From Maylandia zebra (Eukaryota > Chordata > Actinopteri > Cichliformes > Cichlidae): a stretch of 64,000 nt of DNA. Position numbers and translations under genes: made by a program. Position 1 is the stretch's first letter. Each line of letters begins with the position of its first letter. Shown here piece after piece: positions 35,501 to 47,985 of this stretch. Below the pieces are notes generated by a model. The model was not told where the DNA came from, made no database searches, and worked only from the letters and a program-made list of their open reading frames with translations. Location of the stretch: assembly GCF_041146795.1 (NCBI RefSeq), contig NC_135178.1, forward strand, positions 6,702,844-6,766,843, in the 5' to 3' direction.

Positions 35501-38500
35501 TTCTGCTTCCTGAATTTGCTGATTTTCTTTTAGCTTATGTGAACATAAATTGTCCCAACAATTGATAAAAGCCATTTTTGGATGATTGTAAAGTCCTCAG
35601 TTTACATATGTAAAGCAATAGGAGTCATATTTTGATACAGTCTCTGTCACTCTCTGAGCTAGATGATCCAAACCAGCCGCTCAGTGGACAGGCTGAGCCC
35701 TCTGTATGTGTTTGTGGACACACCTCATACCCTGCAGTAAAACACAATTATGACCACTAGAGAACCTACTTAGTTAGTTTCTCCCACCACTAACGTGATG
35801 ATGGAAAGCCATCAGTGGCGAGTAGTAAATTAGTCACAGCAGCCCACTGCTAGGAAAGCCTCAGGAGTGCAATGAGACCCAACCTCCCTTCCATCAGTAT
35901 TGGCTTGGTTAAATTACTCACTGTTAGAGGTCAGAGGCCAAGAGCCCTGAAAGCGAGGTGATTTACTGCTAATCAGGCAAAGTGCACCAGCTGACCTAGT
36001 TGGGAGAAACCATTTTGGGTCAAAGGGGTGACGACAGCTGCAACTGCTTTGAGTATAACAAACTGAGGCGGCGCATTCACCTCATTTTGGACCAGACACA
36101 TGCATTCAGGTCAGTCGTATGCAAGTGTGAAACAAGGCCAGAGAAATGTAGGCTGTGGCCTGAGGCTGCAGCTCCACATTTACTGTATAGTTACCTATTG
36201 ACACAGTGAACCAGAATAACCTGTCACTGGAATAGCTGTGTGTTAGGACCACGCCGTAGTGTTTCTCTGAATCGCCATGTGACTCGTGCTGTTTGAGTCT
36301 GCTCTCTGTCAGTGTTTAACAAACATTAGCCAGCCCTTATTATGTCAGAACAACACAGGCCGGACCATTTCCATGTTATGTAATGACAGTCTGCATGTCC
36401 TTTGGACTGAGTCAGCTGAGAAGCAGGCACTTGGCTTCAGCTGTTTTGTATGTGCGTGCAAAAGCTCTGCTCGCCGATTGTGTGTTTATCTTTTTAAAGG
36501 GCAAGGGGTTGAGAATATATTTGTGCGCTTCCACTGCCCAGAGTCAAATCAGCCTCGTAGCTCTCCATGCGCACCATTTGAATAAACTCTTTCCGGCAGT
36601 GACGCTCACGTTAGGATTATTTGCAGCAGACAATAAGTGAGCGGCTCAGCCGGCCAGCCCTTCAGCTGCACAGTCAAAAAAAAAGAATAAAAAGAAAGAA
36701 AGAAAACAATTTTTACACTCATTCTCAGGAAGAGTCTGACGTACACACGCCCACTCGCTCAGGCAAACACAAGCGCACAGACACGTACACACTGTGACGA
36801 GGCTGGAGCTGGAGGTGTGTGTTGTGTAACAGCGGGGTCAAGTGGTCACCAACACCCACCAGACCTTAGAAATTGCCAAGGCTGCCAGCATAGAGGGGCT
36901 GAGGGGCATACAGGTGGAAACAGAGGCTGTGAACTGTGTATAGGTGTGTGTGACTGGGGTATAAAGGGCAAGTGACATCAATCATCAGTTGCAGTTCTGA
37001 ATATATGGTGCAGATGGCTTTCTGGTTTTCTTCTTGTTTAAGAGGACCGTTGGCGCACATCCTGTCGAGCTCTATTATGTAATAGTTAACACACTGCTGA
37101 CTTCCTGAAACATACAGGGCGCCTCTTTCCGTTTGCTCCTACCTTTATACTCTTTGATCCCAAAGGTTGCATTAAAGAGGAGAAAGTGTTTAGTGGCTCC
37201 AGTCTGACAAATACTTGCAGTAATGACACCTGGTTGATGAGGCCTGAAGAGTACAAAGGCAGTTCACTGCAGCTTGTTCCTCATATTTGCTTTGATGCTA
37301 GGAACTTATCGGCTGGTATTGCTTCAGCACACGCAAATCTCCTCTTTGAACTAACTCAATTTGTGTGAAGTGGACAAAAAATTCCACCCTGACTATGACA
37401 GTTACTGTCACAACAAGGAAGTATTCCCACTCTATTTAATGCTTTAACTTCCTGCTGAAACAGAAAGGATCCACTGCTGCTTGTAATCACCTGCAACAAG
37501 TAGAGACAAGACATACCACAGATGAGGGAAAAAAAAAAAGAGTCCTGTCCTCACAGCAGTCTGGCGCAGAAATGCTAATTGGTCCTAATTATCTGGCCAT
37601 GTCACTGTGCAGTAGTCATGGATACATATTACATCACTTTAGGATTTGGTTTGTTGTGTTTTTTAAGACTGCCGTTAAACTTGTCTAAATGTGAGCATTC
37701 AGAATATGCGTGCTACCAATGAAGTAAAAGTATACCTGGATAGAAAAACTCAATGGAACTCCATCAGTCATGGATTGGCCAGTACTTCAATAATAAGTCC
37801 AACATTGTTAAAGCAGTGTGGGATTGTGTTGGCAGAGAACAAGAGGCAGCCAACATCCAAAGAGCTTTGAATGTCATTCAGGAAGCCTGGAGAACTATTC
37901 CTGAAGAGTACTTGAAGAAAGACAGGAAGCCGTGCCTAAGGCAGTTCAGGCTGTGTAGAGGAATAAAGGAAGGTGTATTGGCTTTCAGACTCATTAGAAT
38001 TGTCCAACACTGATTTTGCCTAATATACTGTATTTCCATGTGTGTTTGCACGTTTGCATAAGTCATTTCACCTATTTCCCATGTTCCTAGAAAAGTCTAA
38101 TGACACAAGACTGATTCGAGGCTTGTCAGAGTAAAAGATGGCAAAAAACGCTGCCGTTATAATTCACCTGTTCATTTGTCAGTATTTGGAGAAATGTAAA
38201 CACAGTCCTTTCAGGGCTCTTAGTATGAAGACAAAATCTCCCCTGGATGTATTTTAAGAGGTTGCTTGTTTCCCCTCAGTGAAAAATCTGAGGTCCTTGA
38301 AGCCCAATCATCCAAGTGAATTTTAAGTAAAAGGTCAATTTCAATACAAGAGTAGAACTTCTTGTAGAGAGAAAAAAACAGGATAGTTTAAGATATTTGC
38401 ATTCAGCTTTTCAAAGCTCAGGTAAAGACTAGTTTTTATCAGGGATTTTCAGATTTCAGTGGCCTACCTTCTTGTTTTGTTTTTGCTTTTTGTTTTTCTG

Positions 38501-40629
38501 TACATTTAATAGCATCTTCCACCTTCATTTTTATCTTTCCTCTTCAGACGGGCACATCTACGACTGTGTTTGGAGCGCTTGAAATCCCTCGTTCCCTTGG
38601 GACCAGATGCTAACAGGCACACCACCCTCAGCCTGCTGATGAAGGCCAAAGATCACATCAAGGTGCGTGGATGTGCGCATGCACCACTCACCTAATCGGT
38701 GTGAAGAGGGCAATTTGTTGACCGCTGCGGTTGCTGAGTGTGTTAGTAATTGCGTGTTTCAGTAGCTGATAAGCTGCTGTGGACACGTACACAGGAGCAG
38801 ATTAGGAGCTGTTCATGAAGCGCGCCGTTTTCTCTCCTTCTTCCTTGCAGAGGTTGGAGGAGGGCGAGAGGAAAGCTCAGCACACTTTGGAGCAGCTACA
38901 ACGGGAGCGGAGACACCTGAGGAGGCGTCTAGAGCAGCTGGGAGTGGAGAGGACCCGCATGGACAGCACCGGCTCCACTCAGTCCTCTGATAAGTCCGAC
39001 TCTGACCAGGGTGAGGCTGCACACAGGCAGAGCTGTGGCCAGCTCAGACGACTTTGTTACCACCACATGCTTTTATTCATGTCACTCTTCACATGTTTCA
39101 TGTCTGGAACCTCCGGGCAAATATTCAGATGGTTTAACATCTTCTCTCAAAGCACATGAAAAAAATATGGAGGTGAACCGTTGTGCAGGAAGTTCAGAAT
39201 AGGCATCATTTTATTGTTCTTGTGTCAGGTATCGTCTTCATCATCATCACTAAACACAATCTTCCACAGTGCAAAGTAAAGCGTCTTAGTAAATACACTG
39301 CTTATAAAAACACACTCATCAGATCTTAATGTGAAAAAAACATTCTGGATATCTATACTGATGTGGACGAGGTAAAGTGTTAGGAATGAAAGGATGCTAC
39401 ATTTCTTGATACAAACAAAAGTGATCAACCTACAGAGCGCTCAATTTAATAATACCCCAAAAATCCAAGTGAAAAAAAATTATGCATCAAACGCCTCCGT
39501 TCTGACAAATGTCATTGCAGCAACTCCAAATGATACTCAGCAGTTTATACTGAGTGCCATTTATGTGCCATTCATTGTTGTTTAGTCATATGGTTAATGT
39601 CCTCCCTCCAAAGCAAATGATGTAAAAGAGGAAAGAAGAAACATGGAGAAGTAATAGTTTGTGGATCATATGCATGCTTGATGATATCAGGGCATGCTTC
39701 TAATGAGACAACAGATGATGTCCTGTACATTTCCTCCCAGGTCTGGACCAGGACGTCCCTGATCTCCTGCTCTCATCTGTAAAAACACACAGGGCGACAG
39801 TGGTGGACATGCCAAATCTGCTACTCTATGGCAAATGCCAATCAGCTCCACAGTGCTGTGTAGTTAGCACCAGGCCCAGTGGGAAACCTCAGTCCGCGCT
39901 CAATGAAGTCTGATTGTTTGGTCAGACACATTCACTCCAGCGGCCTGTTTGGAAGTCATTTGTAGCTCTGACAGTGCTCCTAGCACAAATGAGCACTGTC
40001 AGTGTTCACTTTTTCTTTTCTTTTTTTGTCTATTTGGACCGGGTTACAGGGACATGACATCAAACAACCTGAATGCATTAAGTCACTCAATAAAAGAGCA
40101 AAATCAAAAACCTTTAAATGGTTAAAATGAAAACAGATCTGTGCATGTGTCACCCTTATGCTGTGTAGCTTTGTCCCTGTTGTTTAAAGGGGATTTTAAA
40201 TACAGGAAAAAAGAGCTTTTGCAGGATGTGCAGAGCAGGGAGTTACCAGCTGCTGCTGCTGCTGCTGGCTGTACAGGTTCCACCATTAACTCGCACTAGT
40301 TGTTTAATTAGTGTTACTAGTAATAATAACATCCTCTCTATAAGCGGAGAAACTTGAGTAGATGAATAATATGACATAGTTGTCATTCAGCTCTTTAATG
40401 GTGTCGTGTTTGTGTTCTTGTTGTTCAAACAGAGGACCTGGATGTGGACGTGGAGGGGATGGACTACCTGCTGGGTGACTTGGAGTGGAGCACCAGCAGC
40501 GTGAGCGACTCAGGGGACGAGCGAGGCAGCCTGCGCAGCAGCTGTAGCGATGAGGGCTACTCCAGCGCCAGCCTGCAGCACGTGCAGGACACTCAGGAGA
40601 AGGCTAAGCAGCTGGGCTGCAGCCTATAA
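26528..40629 (+). CDS. mxd1: MAX dimerization protein 1 (MAD1), 222 codons
   Basis: MXD1 is a nuclear bHLH-zipper repressor that pairs with MAX on E-boxes, opposes MYC and recruits SIN3-HDAC. Exons with matched phases: 26528-26594, 27239-27338, 34223-34252, 38548-38662, 38851-39010, 40433-40629 (TAA). Residues 6-22 form the SIN3-interaction helix ([16 protein letters not shown]), continued as EAEHGYASM. The basic region has HNEMEKNRR (His59, Glu63, Arg67 match the MAX-type E-box contacts). The helix-loop-helix runs to about 104 ([29 protein letters not shown]), then the leucine zipper to ~140. The acidic C-terminus has [16 protein letters not shown] and SDEGYSS, as in vertebrate MXD1. Human MXD1 has 221 residues. 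MXD1 is preferred over MXD3/MXD4 by the N-terminus and synteny with snrnp27. Confidence 0.95.
27424..27443. repeat. Poly-C run (20)
   Basis: Twenty consecutive C just after the second mxd1 exon, in the intron. The length may be unreliable in assembly. Confidence 0.85.
28862..28899. repeat. Overlapping inverted repeats (two alternative hairpins)
   Basis: GCCATGGGGTGC at 28862-28873 pairs with 28883-28894. CCTGTGCCATG at 28873-28883 pairs with 28889-28899. The two stems are mutually exclusive. They lie in mxd1 intron 2. Confidence 0.85.
29000..32080. other. mxd1 intron 2 interior, no gene seen
   Basis: I see no exon with family similarity. The stretch contains a pyrimidine-rich block (31600-31690) and short A-runs (30193-30209). 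The small open frames at 31440-31920 are low-complexity. Confidence 0.5.
32080..33000 (-). mobile_element. Degenerate Tc1-like transposon, antisense
   Basis: The + strand shows the complement of a Tc1 family transposase that is familiar in teleosts. Words such as CTGTCAGACAGATGGCCTCACATT (32398 onward), AGGACATTGTTTC and GGTTGAGATCTGA come in the expected order. Frames are broken throughout, and the ends were not defined. It lies in mxd1 intron 2. Confidence 0.6.
34253..37740. other. mxd1 intron 3 interior, nothing recognised
   Basis: Ordinary intronic sequence, AT-rich with short simple repeats (AAAG-rich at 36675-36705). No exon or clear mobile element was recognised. Confidence 0.45.
37740..38060 (+). 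mobile_element. Tc1-like transposase C-terminal remnant
   Basis: The + strand encodes a piece like [13 protein letters not shown], then [17 protein letters not shown]. This matches the C-terminal end of Tc1 transposases (IEAVWDHLDREQ...[13 protein letters not shown]). The catalytic Glu position is replaced by Lys (VKAVW), and the rest is missing. It is intronic in mxd1. Confidence 0.75.
39011..40432. other. mxd1 intron 5, no gene
   Basis: I see no coding exon. A (CTG)n tract of about six units sits at 40250-40268. Otherwise unique-looking sequence. Confidence 0.45.
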
Positions 40630-41408
40630 ACAGCACTCGTCACTGACCCAGCACCCACCTCTTTCCCTCAGCCCCCTCACCACTCCTTGGTCCCGCTCCG
40701 ACCTCACCTCCCCTTCCTTCCCTTCTTCCTCCCTCTTTACCAGGACTGACCAAGTCTGAGGCCCCTCCTCCAGCTGGGCCTCCGCGGACTTCCTGTCTGC
40801 ACACCGACTTCCATTCAGACTGCAACACCTCCAAGACATCCAGCCCATCATCAGCGGTCAGTCTTTAGGGTGTCCCCCGCTCTGCTCCGCACCGATAATA
40901 CGAGCGGGACGTCAAAGACACTCCACCCCCCCCAACCACCCCTACCCCCATCCGACAAAAAAAACACAAAAACAGAACACAACTTTCAGCCAGAGAATGT
41001 TACCACACAATGTCCCACTGCCTCTTTTTCTATGCCTCAAGAGCCATGGGAAGCACTTATGAGATTTCACCCATACTTCACACACATAACATCAACTCGC
41101 ACGTACACACACATACACACACAGACCGCTCCATCTCTCCCAAAGGTGTGATGCTGACATGGTGCGGGGCTTTTTTTGTTTATTTTTTTGCTTTTGCGTC
41201 CCGCTCACCGGTCGACCGTATGTGCATGGTACTTTGCACTTAAAATAGCTTTTTTTGTAAACAAAACTATCACCTTTTTCAAACACTGTCCCTTAGCAAA
41301 GCCCCACCCAACCCTCCCGCTGCAGCCATGGCAGCAATGCCACCAGATGAACTGAGTGTTTGAAAAACATGTCAGTCGGCAGACTTTGTGGACACTAAAC
41401 TAGAGCGC

Positions 41409-41441
<33 letters not shown>

Positions 41442-42029
41442 TGATGTTAAACTGTCGACAGCAATACGTCCCTCAGTACTCGGGCTTTGGCAGGCAGGCT
41501 CGCAACTGCCCTGTAATCTTTTGTCCACGCCTGCCCTTTAGAGCAAAAAGTAACAGAAAAACCGACAAAAAAGAAAAAAACAAACAAAAAAAATTGTGCA
41601 GCATGAGATTGTGACTGGGGAGGGTTTTCAGGGGTGGGTTTGATTGTTTTTATGCCGCTCTCTGATGACGGGGCATTTATTTTATGTTTTTCAAACATCA
41701 TCCCTTTCTTATGTGTGCTTGTCATGGATATTATGAACACCAGCCACTGGGCCCAATACTGGTACGCTCTGGCGGGTGTTGGTACGTTTTTGTACACTAC
41801 TTCTTCACTGCCCCATTCACCAGGTATTAAACAGGAAGGGAATCTACTGAGAGCACATTCCACTTATGTAAAGAAGACAGGCAGGTGAGGCTGAGAGCAT
41901 TATTTCATTATTTGTTGTTGTTTTGGTTTGCGAGTGGATGTTCCTACCAGTTATTTATGAAGAGAGTCCAGTTTGAGATGAAGTGAATCACTCGGAAATA
42001 CAAATGGTCGGCTTTGACTTTTCAACGGG

Positions 42030-42031
<2 letters not shown>

Positions 42032-42083
<52 letters not shown>
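42032..42083. repeat. (CA)n microsatellite, ~26 units
   Basis: Uninterrupted CA dinucleotides in the proposed mxd1 3' UTR. Confidence 0.95.
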
Positions 42084-42085
<2 letters not shown>

Positions 42086-43442
42086 ATCTCTCTTTCTCTC
42101 TGCTCACAGCTAAACTAAATCAGTTTTCTCTCCCTCGCCTTGCCTTCATAGCTATTTATTGTTTTAGCAGAAATATATACCTTTTAATGTAAATAGTTTA
42201 CAGAAAGAAGTGTCTATCAGCAGATGTATTTATTAGATAAATCTATAGATGAATATACAAAAACAATCTATTTAATTAGTTATAGCTTATGTTCTTCTTG
42301 TGAGGTTTGAGTTTTTCCTATATGTAGTTTGTTTGCACAGCCTAGTCAATCCATAAAATATTGAGAAATGTCTCTTTGTGCCTCAAGGCTTTAGTGTCTG
42401 TCTGAATTCAGCACGGTGCTCCTAGGAAGTGATTTCTTTGTGGCTGATTCTGATTTTTCTTTTAGCCATTTTCGAAGCCCATAAGAGAAGGATAATGGGA
42501 CAAAAAAACTGAAGAACTTAAAAAAGAAAATGATTAGAAAGTAGAAAAAGTGAGAGGAGCAGGTGTCCGGGTCAAGCGCAGTGGCGCTGCCGGTTTACCT
42601 CCCAACACCCCTTTCCCTCCCCCACGCCCGTGCCTCAGACAAAATGGCTCTTGAGCCTTGTGAGATTTTTTTTCTTCTTCTTTTTCTTTTTACCCCACCT
42701 CTTCCTCCTCCTCCTCTTCACGTGTGGTTCCCAGTCATCACGGGCAGGGACAGGAGCGCAGATCTGTTGTCGTTTCTTCTGAATGTACGCGTTATCAACC
42801 CCTGCAGTCGTAGCAGCACGGTGCCAAAAGAAGCTCCCTGCGTGTTGTGCATGCGCCACTTGCAGATCTCAGTTTAAAGCATGATGATGGTACGCCAAAA
42901 AACACAAAAACACAAAAAAAAGGAGGAAAAAAAAGGAAAGCAGAAAAATAGATATGAGATTGTTTAGTCGTTGAGTGTCGAACGCTGCTTATTTTTGTCC
43001 AAACGGAGAGGGACTGTGCAGCCACGCTAACCAGGTGGGGGTTGGGGGGGTGGGGGTGTTGAAAAGTAGGTGTGAGTGGGCAGGTGTGTTCACTGTAATG
43101 CCATCTGTCGGTGCATACGTGTGTGTACAGTATGTGAGCGTGTGTGTGTGTGAGTTTACTGCATTATTGTCTTCAGAGATGTATTTTTTTGGTAGTAGAG
43201 GGTGGGTGATTTTAAAAACATTGTAAATCCATGTTTCTGTTTATTTGTTTTATTTGAAGAAGAGCATTAATGTCTTTCTGTGGTAGCCACCATTTTTTTT
43301 TCTCTCCTCCCCATCCATCGTCTCATTTCTGTCTTCCACTAATCTCTGTGTGTGTGTGCGTGTGTGTGTGTTTGTGCCATGCAACCATGTGTGAGCAATA
43401 CACCCTCCTCCACATGCTGCGTTGGCATCAGTGGTTCAGGCA

Positions 43443-43444
<2 letters not shown>

Positions 43445-43488
<44 letters not shown>
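43445..43488. repeat. (GT)n microsatellite, ~22 units
   Basis: Uninterrupted GT dinucleotides in the proposed mxd1 3' UTR, with a shorter GT tract at 43349-43371. Confidence 0.95.
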
Positions 43489-43490
<2 letters not shown>

Positions 43491-44114
43491 CTGGGCAGTG
43501 TACTGTATGTGTCAGTGATCACATCGCACCCCTCTCACTTCCAGTACAAAGACCCTGGTGCTCTCAGCATCTGCCTTAAGAAGCAGGTGTGGAATCTCTC
43601 AAAGAACAAGACTACAGTCAGACCAGTTGTTTAAGCTACAGCTTTCCACATCAGGGGAAAACTCACGTTCATGTGTATATTTGGCTTTTCTTTTCTTTTT
43701 TTGCACACTTGCATACAAAGCGGCTCAAAACGGACACACCTGTTACGGCCTAACAGACGCATACAGTGTGTTTACGACAACAGCGACGTGCATCACAAAG
43801 GTCATTCCCTTCTTTTCTTCTTCGTGACGGGTCTCAGGCGTGGTGCTCTCATCGCATTAGACACAAAACACACAAGACAACACCCCCTCGTCACGGCTCC
43901 ATCGAACATCGTCGTCACCTCCTGCCTTTCTTCTCAGAAAGGTCAAACGTCTGTTTGCTGAATAATAACATTAAGGTTTGTGCACTTAACTTTTTAAGAA
44001 ATTGGAGAATTTGGACACTGTCTTCTAAAGAAATCTCTTCAAATGTAAGAGAGGGGAGAAACAGCCCCCCTTTGATAATGAATCGTTGAGCAGCAATTTA
44101 TATTTGCCAGTGAT

Positions 44115-44120
44115 ATTAAA
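44115..44120 (+). promoter_or_regulatory. mxd1 polyadenylation signal candidate
   Basis: ATTAAA followed by a GAATTAAAC near-repeat. It is the last plausible signal before transposon-derived sequence starts near 44.68 kb. Confidence 0.4.
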
Positions 44121-44689
44121 ATGAATTAAACATTTGAAACCCTTGTTTACCTACCTATCTCCTTGTCGTGGTCTTTGTTCATGGTTTGTGATTATTAAGC
44201 ATACGGGACGAGGACAAATGGAGGCTGTCAGGGGAAATCCAGCCCACCGGTTTCTCATACAATGGGTAATTTTCACGTAGAGGTTGAGTAGACGGTAATG
44301 AGGAGCATTTTTTTTGTGTGTGTGTGTGAAGATAATATAAAAAGAAAGCCTTAGCAGGGGCTTGATCCTCGCCAGCCATCCATTGTGTTCCAGAGTAATC
44401 TGTTGGCCAAATCCCATGTTTGTGTGATCACCGCCATCTGACTGCTGCTCTACAGGCAACACACACGAAGCTAGAATGGAAAAAGAAAGAGGGGGATGGG
44501 TTTCCTGAAAAGGCTGCATCCCTTCATGCTGCATCTAATGCAAGTCCTCTCCACCCTTTGCATCCACAAACAATCACAGTTCATGTTGTAACTGACCAAC
44601 AAGTACCTTGACCTATCATGGCAGGAAAAGCATGGTAAATGTCGAATTGTTCAACAGTAACTCAACCTCTTTGAACACACAACATGTCG

Positions 44690-45030
44690 ACTCTTAAGCC
44701 AGCCAGAAGACCACATCAGGGGCCACTCCTGTCAACTAAGAACACAAAACACTGGCTACAGTTCACACGGGCTTACCGAAGTTGGATACTTCTCTGCGCA
44801 CCAACTGAACATCATGGAAAGGCCTGCCTGAGTGTTGTTAGTGACCACATCCATCCCTATATGGCTGGCTGCTTCCAGCAATATAACCAGCCACAGTGGA
44901 AATGCTATCATATCATGTCAACACAGACCAAAACGTCTGAGGAATGTTTCCAGCACCTTGTTGAGTCTATGCCACTATTAATGCAGTTCTGAAGGCAAAG
45001 GGGGGGTCCAACACATTACTAGCAATGTGT
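44690..45030 (+). mobile_element. Tc1-like deletion derivative
   Basis: The segment keeps pieces of a Tc1-family transposase in order: ACACTGGCTACAGTTC, then CATCCATCCCTATATGG with GGCTGCTTCCAGCA, then GCACCTTGTTGAGTCTATGCC, and an end like AAAGGGGGGTCCAACACATTAC. Large internal parts are absent. It is probably the same broad family as the copy at 2385-2900. Confidence 0.55.
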
Positions 45031-46274
45031 AACTAATTAAGTATGTTATGCTGACACAGATCTTTTAGTGACAAATCCCATCTACACCAGGCATCCCAAA
45101 CTTTATGTGATGTACTAATATATCAAAATGCTAATGACTGAGCTGAATACCAATGTTAACATTTGAAATCCTTAGGTCATTTTTTTTTATAAATGAACAC
45201 AATACTTTTAACAGGAAATTTGGTAAACTCTGGCAATTTCTGTGAATGTACAACAAAAACCAATTCTGAGCAATAAGCTAACATAGGCCAGCAGACTGAC
45301 TTGGATAATTTACTCACCTTATGTGGATACGGTTTTTCTTGTCAGGCCTATAACTACACTTCAGTAGAGAACTGAAAAAAAAAACCCCCTCTGTGTTTGA
45401 GAACTGTGGATTTGTGAATTTCTGTGGTTTTGAAATACATTTTCCATGTACCATTCTTGCTTCTTATAGAATCCCTGCTGTTTTATGCATATGTTTTTCC
45501 TATAACAAGTCTGGACTGCAGGTATGCCAGTTTAGCATCCAGGCTCTTTGGAGTCAGGCTGCTGGAATGCATGCAAAATGTGGCTTGACATGGTTTCACT
45601 GAAATTAAGCCCTTCCTTAAAAAAATGCAATTTGAATGGTGCTCCAAACCGTGCCATTACCAGTGACTGTGTGTTAATGCATCCTCATTGGTATATATGA
45701 TTAAGATATAATAACCAACTACTGTATTTGTGCCATTTATTGGGGTCTCTGAACAAAAAAGAAATACATTCATGTTATTTATCTTAATAAATCATTTGGT
45801 TGAATCAATGACGCTTTCATCTTGTTCACCTCTTCCAAGTGATGCAAAATGATTCAGTCCACCTGCACTCTGGCTGCTTTTACAGCACAGCTAATTTATT
45901 ATAAATAGAGAACTGCTAATGTGAATCCTGAGTCATGTCTTTCCCCAAGAAAGCAAAATCGAGGAATCAAAAAGAAGAAATGAGAGGTGGAGAAGCAGTA
46001 ACTGAAATTTAAAGAAACGTGACCAGAGTAAAACCTTTACTGCTCTCAGCATTCATTAGGTATGATAAGTAATTTTCTGAGGCTATGTAATATAAATAAC
46101 AATATTGTAATGATAAATAAATATACATTGATGAGCATGTAATTACTCCAACAAGCTGATATAGCCTCATAAACATATAAATAATCCATTAAAAATACAA
46201 AGCAGTGGGCACCAGTTTGTGTAAGCCACCATGTTGAATCACCATCTGGAATACAGTGGTCGAGATGGACATCT
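45031..46274. other. Intergenic, nothing recognised
   Basis: AT-rich sequence between mxd1 and the filament gene. No exon, RNA gene or defined repeat was recognised. Confidence 0.45.
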
Positions 46275-46389
46275 CAGGCACTGTAGCTTGCCTCCACCAG
46301 TGTATGAATGTGAGAGTAAATGAATAGTGGTATTGTAAAGCGCTTTGGGTGCCTAGAAAAGCGCTATATAAATCCAATCCATTATTATG
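46275..46389 (+). mobile_element. SINE tail resembling the AFC (African cichlid) family
   Basis: The segment reads GTAGCTTGCCTCCACCAGTG, then GAATAGTGGTATTGTAAAGC, GCTTTGGGTGCCTAGAAAAG, CGCTATATAAATCCAATCC and ends ATTATTAT. This matches my memory of the 3' half of AFC-type SINEs. The tRNA-derived head is missing or diverged. Related tails occur in other teleosts, so it supports a percomorph/cichlid source without proving it. Confidence 0.65.
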
Positions 46390-47404
46390 CAATACGTCAC
46401 AGATGGAGGAGAAAAGAACTTGCAGACGTTCATGTGCTGTGGAGACAAATGTTAAGTTGTTTCTGCACCTTTAGACTCAAGATATGAAGGATAATACCTT
46501 TGTTTTTTTTTCATCTAAGAAGGGGTCCTCTTCCCCAAAGAAGCATAAATGCGAAGGACGATGCAACAGGGCGATCCTCTTTCTCCTCACTTCAGGCCTC
46601 ATGTCTTAAACTGAAGTCAGAGCTTCAACACACAAAAACGTGTATAAACACAGTTATTTATTCCTGATATTGTTGCTTATTATCAGTAGATTATATTCAC
46701 AACAACAACAGCTGATTATAAGCTAACATTAGGCTAGTTAGGCATAATGTTAGGCTTGAGTATCCTTTAAAAAAAAAATCAGTTTTCCTTATGATAAAAA
46801 GTTTGATTACATTATCACATCCTATTAGATTTTATTATTAAGTATCCTAGTCCAACAATGTAAGACCAACTTCAAAGAAAGTTTAATTAACACTGGCTCA
46901 CAGCAGCTAACAGAGCCTAACAGCAACTATCGGAGGTTAACAGGAGCTAACAGCAGCAAAAACAGCTGCACTTGTCAAAAGAAAAGTTCAGGGTTTCCCC
47001 CTAAGTGTTTATATTAAAAGAATATGTTAAAATACAGTGCATACAAAATGGTTTTCTACACTAACTGATAGAAAAAAGTCATGTTTTTCATCTCTCTCGG
47101 CCGACTTAAACATGTTAGTCTTACAGTGGCCGCCGCAGCTAGGACTATGCACTGCAATTGGGAGAGGCAAGAAAACAGAATTTAGCTGAAATAACCTGGA
47201 GTCAGTGAGAATGTACACACTATAACTATAAGGATGTGACATTATATGGCAAAAGCAGTACATCCCTCTTTACAAGATGAGCTCATATAGTAATAAGTAA
47301 AAGTTATTCCAAGAAATCATTTGTATTGATAACAGCTTCAGCTTCAGCTTACCAACACTGATATCAAGTAACATTAAGCTTTATTGTATGTTAGTCAAGG
47401 ATTC

Positions 47405-47985
47405 ACTAGTGGCAGGCAGAGGTAGGACCCAAATGAAAAGGTCAACTTAAAGAGGCCGCTTTACTGCCTGTGCAAAAAAAACAATCGCTAAATACATGAA
47501 CACAAAAATCTAATATGGAAACTGGAAACAGGGAACTAATTAGGAATAACAAGGGAATAGCAGACGACAGAGGATAAAGAGCGGATGGGAAACAGCAGGA
47601 AACACAGCTGGAAGTAATCAGACACAATAAGACAGGGAGGAAGCAAAACTAATCACACTGAACAAAGGACAGGAAACTGTCAAAATAAACCTTAGACGCA
47701 GATTAAGACTTGACACTGGAACTGTGGAAGAAACAGACTTGGGAACAAGACAGACTGAGGAGACAGAGAGGGCGAGAGAGTGGGGGACACAGAAAGGGAG
47801 AGAGACATGATGGGTTTGGGAGAACACACCAAGACTACCAGAGCATGACAGGGAACAGACTAAATGAGCAAGAATCAAAGGCCTGGAAATACTAATGACT
47901 AAACTAAGAAGAACAAGGAAACGAAACAATACCAAGAGGGAACAAAGAAACGCTGGATTATAGATCGAGAACCATGACAATTCTG
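47405..47985. repeat. Purine-rich dispersed repeat
   Basis: A strongly A/G-biased 580-bp block (GGAAACAGG, GACAGGGAGGAAG, GAACCATGACA) resembling a common teleost non-coding repeat. A T/C-rich stretch at 51480-51760 looks like its complement. The family is not identified. Confidence 0.35.

Larger units (their letters stand above)
40630..44140 (+). other. mxd1: mxd1 3' UTR (candidate, ~3.5 kb)
   Basis: A long stretch after TAA without coding exons, rich in CA/GT repeats (41411-41439, 42032-42083, 43445-43488). It has a Pumilio-type TGTAAATA at 42188-42195 and AU-rich segments near 42225-42290. The ATTAAA at 44115-44120 is the favoured end. Shorter isoforms are possible. Extent inferred. Confidence 0.45.

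Noticed and set aside
43270..43579. Cys/Val repeat proteins over GT arrays
   Set aside because: Products of the (GT)n microsatellite, not genes. The same holds for the frame across 56562-56637.
47618..47980. 120-residue Ser/Leu-rich minus-strand frame
   Set aside because: Arises from the purine-rich repeat. No motif and biased composition.
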